This document shows, piece after piece, positions 10,486 to 20,004 of a stretch of DNA of 64,000 nt (its first letter is position 1; each line of letters opens with the position of its first letter). This DNA comes from Stenogyne calaminthoides. Taxonomy: Eukaryota; Streptophyta; Magnoliopsida; Lamiales; Lamiaceae. The position numbers and the translations under genes are program-made. The DNA is taken from the NCBI GenBank assembly GCA_037126765.1, contig JBBCBC010000012.1, forward strand, positions 6,262,001 through 6,326,000, written 5' to 3'. The notes beneath the pieces were generated by a model. The model did not search any database and was not told the DNA's origin. It saw only the letters and a list, made by a program, of their open reading frames with translations.

Positions 10486-13400
10486 CTAAGGAGCAAATTC
10501 ATAATTGGGGGTGGACGGAAGAGAGATGTCGAACAAATCGTGCTCAGCCCCCTCAGCAACAACTCCTTCAGTATGGTCAGGTACCAAATGCTCGCCAGAA
10601 GGTACATTCTGCTCGGTCACAGGAGGTCCCCTTTGCTCGGCCTGCACCTGATCGGTCCCGAACTCAGTTTGGAGATTTCGGCCAGCAACACCAGCAGTAT
10701 TCACGTCTGAGCCATCTTCCTCATCCAGAATAGGATCATCAACTTTGATCCCTTCAGGAAGAATGGAGAAATCACACAGATCGTTCAAATCTGACATTGG
10801 AAGGTTGCGATCCGGTGGGTTGTCGATCAGGTACTGCTGAAAACTGGATATAAGAGGGGCAATTTGTTCACCATTGGATGCGTGGCGAACAGACCGGATA
10901 GCATCGGCGAAGGCACAAATTTAGGAGAAGTTGGACATGGAATCAACATACTCATCATTGTGCAGCTTTGAATTTTCGAGACCCAAACGAGTGTTGGTCT
11001 CCTCAGCAATGATGAGCTGTTGGCCGAGCGCGTTCCTCTCACTTTCCATGGCCTCGATGCCAGCTCGGAGTCTTCGAAGCTCAACATTCATTTCCTCCTG
11101 AGCTCTTCGTATACTAGCCACCTCCTCCTGAGAGTGATTCAGTTCCTCCTTTGCCTGGCGAGCATCCTCCTGAGCCAGGCGAGCATTTTCCTGAACTTGG
11201 TGAGCATTTTCCTGAGCCTTGCGGGCATCCTCCTGAGCCTGGCGAGCATCAGCTTGTGCCGAGGACGCCTGTCCCTGAGCCAACCTATGTTCATCCTGAG
11301 TCCTGTTCAGCTCGCCCACATTTTCTTCGAAGTTCCTGATCAAAGCCAAGTAGTTGGCATGGAGGTTGGCGGGCTCAGCATAGGCTTTCTCAAGGACGAC
11401 CATAGATTGGCCCTGAAGTACCAGACCCAGACGCATATTTTCCAGAGGAGTGGGACCCGTAGTGGACTCTTCCAGCTCGGTAGTCCGTGCTCGAACGGGA
11501 GTTTGGCACACTTTCTGAACATGTTCAGGATTGCCCGGAACCTTGCGAACACTCGGCGAGCAGAAGTAGTTTTTCAGATTGGGCATCAAGGGCGCCAACC
11601 TGCTCAACCTACATACACACCCAAGCAAATAAATATGAAAAAAGCGAATAGAATTAACTAAAGTAGAAGCAAAGCGAACAAAATGTACCTATTCACACAA
11701 GCCGGATCCCATCCCAAAAATGATTTATCCTCAGGGGACCGAAGCTCAGGATTCAACGGAGTCCATGATCGGGGTCCAGCAGGAGGTGGAGAAGATGTGC
11801 CAACCTCCATTTCAACGATTTGCGAAACTGGACCGACCACGGAGGCGGCCGCTCTGATCGCCTCGGCAGTAGGGGTCCGAGTCACCCTAACGACATCAGT
11901 ACTTTTCTAAGCCTGTTCCCTCGGCGTGCTCGTCCGAGTTTGTTCGCTCGGCCCCTGCTTGCCGATTTCCACCCTCGGTCTCTTCGGCGACGGAGCTTGT
12001 TCGCTAGCCCCTTGCTCGGCCGAATGAGTACTCCTTTGCGCTCTGCTCGATTCCCCAGGTCCGGACGTGGATGCTCCTGTGGCCTTTTTCTCCGAGCCAT
12101 CTCAGTATGTTCAGATGTACTCACAACAACGGTCACAACGGGGAAAGCTATAGATAAAATAATTCTTTATTCACAAAAGGATAATAGCGAGCAAAATGAC
12201 ACAAAGCTTATACAAATAAAAGAGGCAATCCTTACCAGCGGGATTAACAACAACAAGATGATGAGGGGGTACGAACAAACCTCCTTTCTTCCTCTGATCG
12301 GCGGTATTCAGAGTTCTCACAGATCGTTCCGAGCGAGACTCCAGATCAATTTGCCAAACGCTGCTAAAATAGCCGTCGTTGGTCTCTTTATCCGTCGCAG
12401 CTGGAATCCCTTAAATAAAGAGTAAGTTAAAATCAGTTCAAATTGAAGGACAAAAGACACAAAATCACTTACTTCGGTACACCCCAAAGTCAGTGGGGAT
12501 GTCTAAATGAGCATTTGGTTCGCTTCGTGTTTCGGGCTCTTCCAATCGCCCCAACGAACCAAAATTTTTCCTTCCAATCACTGATTTTGTTTGGCACATC
12601 CTCAATAATTTTGCACTTGGCATTAGCTTGCATGAACAACCACCCATGTTCGCCCCTCGGACGGGTCAAGTGCACCAATCGAGCAAGTTCAGCTGCTGAG
12701 GGATAGTATCTTGACTTCATTTTGCCAAACAAAGTCAGGAAACTTATAATCATATGCCACCCATTTGGCTTCAGCTGCGTGATGGTAATGTTCCATTCCA
12801 CAAGCAAATGGGTGATGGCCGGATGGAGGGGGAATCGAAGGCCAACTTCCATTGTGTCCAAATTCACAGCGACACAACCCTCAGGGGGTTGGTCACCCCG
12901 CCATCAGACCCGATGCCCGAAAAAGACATTCTTGGGGGTCTCGTAATTCCTATGCACCGAAAGTGAGCATATTCAAGCATCAATTACGCCGCTATCTTGC
13001 TTTCATTGGCACTCATTCTCAACCCTAATCCTATGAGGTTGCTCGGGCCAATCAAAACTATAACGAGCATTATACTTTCGTTATATGTTGGACTATGAGG
13101 GACACCAACAGTATATCAAGCTCGAATTTTGCTCACCACCTACCCCTATGTTCGATTCGGTTACATTTACAGCCATCAAAATTTCCCCCCTCACAACATC
13201 GTCATTCCTATCTACATCAACATTATCAACATCCCTAGACCTAATTTGAATTTGGGGCAAATAATCATCACTTGAATCGTCTGAGAAATCATTACGGACC
13301 AAGTCACTATCCAATTCATTTAGGGCTTCGTCGGAATCAGAGGAAAGAACGGCAAACGGTTGCCGAACTTACCAATAAAATCCTGAATCCGAGACATTCA

Positions 13401-13509
13401 TCTCCGGTGCATTTGCGTCGCTACAGGGGATTCTACTGACAGAGGGGGAGGAAGAGGAACTATGGTGGTCTGATTCTAGGGGAACAGTAGAGTTTGAGCA
13501 AGAGGCCAT
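10486..13509 (-). pseudogene. Antisense ORF of gypsy element (PF04195-like, coiled coil)
   Basis: It reads on the minus strand between pol and the 3' LTR. The proposed start is the Met at 13509 (MASCSNSTVPLESDHH), followed by a Ser/acidic region with one in-frame TAA at 13368-13370 and continuing as VRQPFAVLSSDSDEALNELD. About 12867-12490 encodes VGLRFPLHPAITHLLVEWNI...LKPNGWHMIISF and later a KEKFWFVG segment. This is the pattern of the domain Pfam calls putative gypsy type transposon (PF04195). From 11628 to 10921 a 235-codon frame is a long coiled coil with heptads AQEDARK/AQENAHQ. An acidic tail lies at 10797-10486. Several frame changes break it. Antisense genes of this kind are known in Retand-type Tat elements. 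Their function is unknown. Confidence 0.72.
11151..11262 (-). repeat. 21-bp minisatellite coding coiled-coil heptads
   Basis: On the + strand, units near GAGCATCCTCCTGAGCCAGGC repeat about five times with a 21-bp period. On the minus strand each unit codes one heptad such as AQEDARQ or AQENAHQ. The repeat therefore lengthens the coiled coil of the antisense ORF without breaking frame. Confidence 0.8.
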
Positions 13510-13778
13510 AATCGCAATAAGAGAAAGAATGCAGCGGTTACCTGAGTAAGTTTCTTCGCCGGAATGATGAAGCCCTCGCCGAAAATTTTCAGACACGGAA
13601 AAGATTGAAAGACAGAGGCAAAAAGAAGAAGGAAGGAGAAAAGGTTTAAGGCAGAGAAACGAGGTATATATAAATATCGGATTCAATTTCGAAAATCGAG
13701 CACAGAATACGAAACGACATCAACTATGGCCCAATAAGATTTTAATAGCCGGGCCCCATGTTGAATACAAAGCGACCC

Positions 13779-13790
13779 GGCTGGGGGATA
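13779..13790 (+). other. Gypsy polypurine tract
   Basis: GGCTGGGGGATA ends one base before the 3' LTR at 13792. It is the expected site for plus-strand priming. The tract is interrupted by C and T. Confidence 0.6.
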
Positions 13791-13791
13791 T

Positions 13792-14791
13792 TGTTGTGTT
13801 CGATATAATAATTCAGGATTAATCGAACATGTAAGAGCGACACGTGTAATATTTATTAAAATAATCATGCCCAATGGACAAGTATTCGTTACTCAGATCA
13901 GGAAAGGGGAATTATATGAGCCAAGTTAAAAATACTCAGACGGCCAAAAGGCTCAGATATCTTGAAGCCCAGTATGCTCGCAACTCAGATATCCTGAAAG
14001 GCTCAAATATCCTGAGGGTCAGTATGCTCGCAACTCAGATATCCTGAAAGGCTCAGATATCCTGAGGGTCAGTATGCTCGCAGCACAACATATTGAAGAC
14101 TCAGGCATCCTGAGGGTCAGAGTGCTCGACACTCAGATATCTCGAAGACCCGGACATCCTGAGGACTCAGTGTGTTCGAGGAGGACAGTATTCCAGCATA
14201 AAACTGACATGGTTAAAGGGGCGAACAAAGCATCCGATCGAGCAAAAGATTAATTTGGACGACCAAAAGAGTTCCTTACAGACAAACAAGCTCCAAGATC
14301 AATCTAGAAGACGAAGTTGGGAACGTGGCAATATCACCTGGATTCCTGCATGATCCGAAGTCTCCAGCTCATGCTTGCCAACCCAGCTCATGCTTGTCGG
14401 AGTGCTATAAAAGGAAGAAAAAAGAAGAAGAGAAAGGTTGAGAGAAATTTCCCAGAAAAAGTTATACCCACACAAGAAATTCCCCAGAGAGGCAAGGAAC
14501 GGAAAAATTCGAGTGATTATCCCCACATACAGAAACCCTAGCACTCATATGCTAACTCTCCAAATTATCTTCATCTGTAATGATTCATCTTCATAAGGTG
14601 TATCAAATATTGTACGTGTAAAGCTCGCAATACCACATCCTGGCTTGGTATGCCCCCAGAGTAGTCATTTCCTGACGAACTGGGTCAACAAATTCATCTT
14701 ATTTACAGTTTATTTTACACGTGCATGTTTTGTTTGTGAGTCGTTCCCAAATTAGCCACATAATACTCTTCGTAAAAAACGACTCGCGACA
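13792..14791 (+). repeat. Gypsy 3' LTR
   Basis: 1000 bp, with ends identical to the 5' LTR. It has a 50-bp tandem unit (TCAGATATCCTGAAAGGCTC...GTATGCTCGCAAC) in about 2.5 copies at about 13950-14090. It differs from the 5' LTR at many CTG/CAG sites, which read CG there. Its TATA box is at 14406-14412. Confidence 0.9.
14406..14412 (+). promoter_or_regulatory. TATA box of gypsy 3' LTR
   Basis: GCTATAAAAGG, the counterpart of 2199-2205. It could drive readout transcription into the flank. Confidence 0.6.
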
Positions 14792-16139
14792 AAGGTATAA
14801 GAGGATCGTTGCGTGCCCGGTCAAATATCGATCCGAGGGACTAGTGGTGATAATATAGCCCCCATGCTATAAGTTGTCGCGTAATTATAGTGTTGACCAT
14901 GTTTTGATTTTTGGATTTAAAACTAATTAACAACAAGACAATTAAATAGCAACTAGAGGATTTCAACAAGCAAATAAGAAAACAATAAAGCAACAAACGA
15001 TTGTGTTCCAGGTTAGTGAGAGGTGTTCGGGTGTTTTTCCTTGTGAGATGATTGTCAAAAGATTAATTATGGTGTTTGCCTCTATTTTCGATTATTCCAT
15101 AAGAGCGATCACTTCACATTTACCATTCCCGTACTTGATAAGTCTAGGGTCCGATATCATTATAAATCCTAGGATCGGGAGGAGGATATCCCCTCTCTAA
15201 CCAGGGTAATTGCACGGATATGGTCCTCTAATTGTCTAACTACTCCGTCACCGTGTTTTTTCACTTGTATACTAAGTTTAATTCTCCTATGTGCTCTTCA
15301 CTTTCTACTCTAGGTATTAACTAAAGTAACCAGTGTAAATTAGGGAGTTTCTCAAGTACCTACCCAACTCTCGTTGCAATAGAAACTAATCGATATTCGG
15401 ATGATTAAACCAATACCCATACATCTTATCTCACCTACCCAACTCTCGTTGCAACAAACAAGAACCAACACACAAGCTAATAACAAAACGACCCAAATTA
15501 AACAAGTAAATACCCCTAATCTAAAGGATCACCATCAATAGAGATAAGCAACCATAATCAAAGAAATTAACCAATCATCTTCACAATTCCAATCACCCAA
15601 ACACTAAGAGCCTTAGCCCATGGTGCACAAGGCAAAACTCATGGCTAAACAACACGAATTCAAAGAATCTATGTCAAAATTAACAAGAAAATTACAATAA
15701 AAAATAATAATTACATTTTGGATAAAATTGTAGCACAAAAGCATAACAAAACTAACAAATCCTCCTTGAATCTTGTCTTACCTCTTGAAATCCAAAGAAA
15801 TTTACACTAGAAAATAATAAAATGTACCTATTGGTGTTTTTGTGTGGGTGGAGAAGGAGAAATTCTAAAACCCTGTCTAAATCCTCTATTCTAAACTCTC
15901 CTACTGGTGTGTTGTTTCTTTTCCTACTGGTGCTTCTCTAATTTCCTACTGCTTCTCACCTTTTTGCTACTGTTGCTCCCCGTTTGTTATCTCTTAAGTC
16001 ACTAAAGTTATTTTAATCAATAAAAGGAATAAGCAACTTTAACCATAGCCACATGCGATTTCCTTTCGATTCTAAAGTGGGGTCCACTGACTGCAATAGA
16101 AGCATTCTCATTTTCTTTTGTACGATGAATAAGAAACAT
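14792..16139. other. Unidentified non-coding repeat-like DNA
   Basis: No coding frame is supported. CCTACCCAACTCTCGTTGCAA occurs twice, at about 15358 and 15435. The start (GGATCGTTGCGTGCCCGGTC...GATCCGAGGGACTAG) reads like the leader of non-autonomous plant LTR elements, but I cannot name a family. It does not match the DNA left of the gypsy element. Confidence 0.35.
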
Positions 16140-16221
16140 GGCTAATCAAAAATTTGTCAAAGTGCTCGGAACTTATCGAGGTACATTCTTAATGGTGGAG
16201 ATCATAATCAGAGCTCTCTAT

Positions 16222-16724
16222 TGTTGGGAATAGGCCCAAACATAAAGTTTATTTTGGGGATTCACTTGTGCATAGTCGGGATAAAGGGTAGTTTCTTAAA
16301 AATCAACCGTTGGATCAAACTGTAATTTGAATATCACGTTCAGGACACATTAGGGTTGGTTCTGGACGGTGGAGATTGGGTTCTAATGTTCCGAGCATTG
16401 TGAACAGTGAACTGGAGTTGGAATTGTTGGCTCAGTTCTTTCTAATTTCATTGTTATTATCAAGTATTGATTGTCTCTATACGTTTGTGGTAGAATATAT
16501 GTTGTGAAAAATTGTAATATTTGGATTTTTCTCATAGTGAATTTTTTCAGGTAGACTCTGGTCTCATGGTTTTTACTCCTCACGTTGAGGAGTTTTTTCA
16601 AGTTAAAATTGATCGTGTTATTGTGTGGTGATTGTTTACTTTATCGTGCATTATATTCTTAGTATTGTTTCCTACTAGATTTACACAAGAGAGAAATTTG
16701 ATCATTAGCGAGTTTATCCCAACA
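16222..16724 (+). repeat. Copia 5' LTR
   Basis: 503 bp with near inverted ends TGTTGGGAATA...TATCCCAACA. It is followed after 3 bp by the primer site. It matches the fragment at 1107-1517. About 75 bp upstream of the LTR (16145-16221) also match the DNA upstream of 1107, which is unexpected for a 5' LTR. Confidence 0.85.
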
Positions 16725-16727
16725 AAG

Positions 16728-16740
16728 TGGTATCAGAGCG
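16728..16740 (+). other. Copia primer binding site (initiator tRNA-Met type)
   Basis: TGGTATCAGAGCG, the standard copia primer site complementary to the 3' end of initiator tRNA-Met, three bases after the LTR end. Confidence 0.9.
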
Positions 16741-16768
16741 AGTTAATGTTATGTGTCTTGTGGTGAAT

Positions 16769-16930
16769 ATGAAAACCAATACTAATAGAATGGTGAATCT
16801 CAATTGTTCAAATTATCATGTATGGAATGGAAAGATGGAGGATCTTTAATACGTTAAAGATTTATATATACTTGTATTTTAAACTAACAAGTTTGATGGT
16901 AAAACGATTGTTGATGAAGACAAAAACTCG
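16769..16930 (+). pseudogene. gag: Copia gag, N-terminal piece
   Basis: Starts MKTNTNRMVNLNCSNYH, then VWNGKMEDL, an in-frame TAA at about 16850, and YVKDLYILVF in the same frame. This is the typical gag start of Tnt1-like copia elements (LNGSNY..W..KM.DLL..KDL). It runs into the MULE end at 16934. The first ATG after the primer site is the likely start. Confidence 0.8.
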
Positions 16931-17174
16931 TATGAGAAGGTCTCATATATGAGACGGGTCTCTATGAGACACATATTAAATCTGTTTGACCGGATATCCC
17001 ATTTAACCGGTTTGACTGGATCATTGCGCAAGCCAAATACCTAATGTGTCCTTTTGCATTCCCCCCTTCTCAGTTTTCATATTTCTTCCCAACTCCTTCT
17101 CTTCCGTTGTGCTACCTCATTCGCCGCCACTACACGAAGGAGCTTTGTGACCCCGTCCATAGTTGTTTCGCCGC

Positions 17175-18402
17175 CATACGAAGGAGCTTTGTGACTCCTC
17201 ATTCGTTGTTGCAACGTCTTCTCGATTGCTTTGAGTCGCGCACAAATAAATCAATATTTACCCTAATTCAAACAACCACCTCAAGAACGAGTAGACTGCT
17301 TCTCTCTTTATAAGTTTATATATTCTAGGCTTTTGATTTCATTTTGGATCTTGTCATTGACTTGTTCGCGATGTGGAAATGATGCATTTGATATGTACGT
17401 ATGCAATTTATATATTTATTTTTATAGGTGTGATTGATTGAGTAGAAAGTCAGAGTCTAATTAAATTGCAATGTTCAATTTAGAGTCGATTTTTCGTTAG
17501 CTTTGATCCTAGTATAGTATGCTGCAATGTTATTATATCCTCTACTAATATTGTTGATAAACTTAAGAACCATTGATGCTTCACACAATTAGCAAATATG
17601 ATAGAGTAAACAATTTTCTTTTTGTAACACATTTAAGTATTCAAGTTATGATCTATTCATTTCAACTGCTCAATTTGATAAATTGCTCAATTTTAACTTC
17701 AACAAAATCAAGCTTCAATTTAGAACTCACTGCAAGAATACCTATAAGCTCCTGATTTCTTCTGCTAATTGGTTAGCATGTTGGTTGCCACATGAAGGAG
17801 CTTTGTGACTCCCCGTCCTTTGTTGCAATGCCTTCTCGATTGCTTTGAGTCGCACACAAATAAATCAATATTTGCCCTAATTCAAACAACCACCTCACAA
17901 ACAAGTAGGTTGCTTCTCTCTTGATAAGTTAATGTATTCTAGGCTTTTCATTTCATTTAGAATCTTGTCATTGACTTGTTTACAATGTGGAAATGCTTAA
18001 TTTGATATGCAAGTATGTAATTTATATATTTATTTTTATAGGTGTGATTGATTGAGTAGAAAGCCAGAGTCTAATTAAATTGCAATTTTCAATTTAGAGC
18101 CGATTTTTCACTAGCTTTGATCCTAGTATAGTATGCTCCAATGCTATTGTATCCTCGACTAATATTGTTGATAAACTTAAGGACCATTGATGATTCTCAC
18201 AATTAGAAAATATGATAGAGTTAACAATTTTCTTTTGTAACACAATTAAGTAGTTAAGTTATGATATATTCATTTCAACTGTTCAAAGCTTAATTTGATA
18301 AATTGCTCAATTTTAACTGTAACAAAACCAAGCTTCAATTTAGAACTCACTGCAAGAATACCTACAAGCTCCTGATATCTTCTGCTAATTGGGTAGAATT
18401 TT
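17175..18402. repeat. 614-bp direct tandem duplication inside the MULE
   Basis: GAAGGAGCTTTGTGACTCC begins at 17180 and again at 17794. The two copies stay alignable over about 610 bp (for example GATTGCTTTGAGTCGC...CAATATTT and CTTCTGCTAATTGG in both). A shorter 46-bp echo (ACGAAGGAGCTTTGTGACCCC) lies just before copy one. No coding frame is shared by the copies. Confidence 0.85.
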
Positions 18403-18689
18403 GGTTGTTAATTGGATATTTGATATGATGAATCAAACAATGGAGTTTTGAGAAGCTTGTATTCAGTAAAAAATGATTAAATGTAGATCACAAAAGCATC
18501 AAATATATGTAATGCTTAGATTTATGACACATGCTCTCTATTCCTTATGTTGCTAGCAGAATTAAGAACTCCAAATTTGATATCAGAAATGTGAAGTAGT
18601 TGTGGTTTTAGTTGTTGTGTTTTTAGTAGCTGTGGTTTTAGATGTTGTCAAGGTGCCTGATTGTTATCTAATTTTTCTCTTAGTACGTA

Positions 18690-19620
18690 ATGACTCGTTT
18701 CAATGCAGCTGCTATTAAAAGTCACAAATACCGTACTCGTTCAAGATACGGGAAAAATTAATAGAACAAAATAAAGAAATTATGAGGAGATATAATAAAG
18801 AAAAATATGCAAAGGAAAAAATTGAAAGGTAAGATGAATTTTGAACTAGTATCTGCAAAGGAAAAATTTGAAAGATAAAATGAATTTTGAACTAGTATTT
18901 GATACTCTTGATAGGGAGATGACATTAAAGCTATGTATTGTTAACATTTTTTGGATTCTATACTTATTAGTTATCTTCTTCAGTTTATTTTGGATGTATG
19001 TGTTCTTTGGGATAATAATTATTGGCCATTATATTCTTTAGTGAGTGTAGAGAGAGTATTAAAGTAAGTTACTAAATTACCTTATAACATTTCAAAATTT
19101 CGAAGGATCTTAGTGCTCTTTAGTAGTACAAAAGTGGAATCATCAATGAATGCGTTCACAAATAAATGCATCTAAGTTATAGTTCTTTATTCTCCATGCC
19201 AATTTCTGCATTATGTATATTTATATCATAAGAACTAATATATACCTGATACTCCTAATTTTTTTAAGGAGAAAAACATAAAAAAAAAACTTTCTAAAGA
19301 AAGGAAGAATGCTTGTACTAAATCAGTTGTTATAAGGTAAGATAAAGGTTTCCTAATTTTCTTGAGATACTTTAGACAAATTTTTTTGATATTGTTGCTG
19401 TATAATTTGATACTTTAGAAAACAATATGTATAACTTAAAAGAATTAAAACAATATCATATTAATAATCTGATGCTTGTGATCTAAATTTTGATACTCAT
19501 GATTAATAACCTGATACTCTAAATCGATGTTCTTGTGATCTAATAACAGTGAAGAAAAGGAAAAAAAAAAGAAACCAGAAGCCTAAAGAAGTAGGCAGTG
19601 ACGATGATTTTGAGATTTAA
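18690..19620 (+). other. Possible + strand multi-exon gene in the MULE (Lys-rich)
   Basis: Three short open stretches rich in Lys/Glu look like exons. One runs through EIMRRYNKEKYAKEKIE to a GTAAGAT donor at about 18831. A second (KLSKERKNACTKSVVI) runs to a GTAAGAT donor at about 19338. A last one after AACAG at about 19550 encodes KKRKKKRNQKPKEVGSDDDF and stops. Reading phase across the junctions does not clearly hold, so this is only a candidate. It could be a captured host fragment or the opposite-strand gene of the MULE. Confidence 0.2.
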
Positions 19621-20004
19621 GAATATTTGTTTTCCCTATTTGTAACAGTATTGATACTCCAAATGGATTTTTTGATACTCTAACACTCTGTACTACAATA
19701 GCAGAATCTATCAAGTAAAAAAATTAGGGGGAAAAATAAAAAAAATTAGAACAATCAAACATTGGGAGTCTTGCTAACACTTTGTGATCGAACATGTAGA
19801 GTATAGAATACCATTAGAAGAACTTGAACACTCACCCCTCATTGATGTATTTGATGAATCTTTCAGCTTTTTAATTGCAAGGAGAATTTTGTTAGACCCA
19901 TCTTCTACAATCTTTCTTGCATCCTCATCATCTTGTCATTCCAACAAATATATTATAATTCGTATGTGTCATATTATTAAGCCAGGAAATAGAAATTTGG
20001 GATG

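Larger units (their letters stand above)
1518..14791 (+). mobile_element. Ty3/gypsy LTR retrotransposon, Tat/Retand-like, inactive
   Basis: It is bounded by direct LTRs that both begin TGTTGTGTTCG and end GACTCGCGACA. Order on the + strand: LTR, primer site, gag, protease, reverse transcriptase, RNase H, integrase, a 1.9 kb non-coding spacer, an antisense ORF, a polypurine tract, LTR. RT-RH before integrase is the gypsy order. An antisense gene between pol and the 3' LTR is a known feature of Retand-type Tat elements. gag-pol carries stops and frameshifts, so the copy is not autonomous. No matching 5-bp target duplication is seen (CGTGT before 1518, AAGGT after 14791), so the ends may come from different insertions or from recombination. 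Confidence 0.88.

Noticed and set aside
11020..11661. 213-codon + strand ORF
   Set aside because: It is the mirror of the antisense coiled-coil ORF (minus strand 10921-11628), which has the heptad pattern. The + reading is Leu/Ser-rich shadow.
17044..17313. 89-codon ORF in the MULE
   Set aside because: It overlaps the start of the 614-bp duplication, resembles no family and has no coding support beyond being open.
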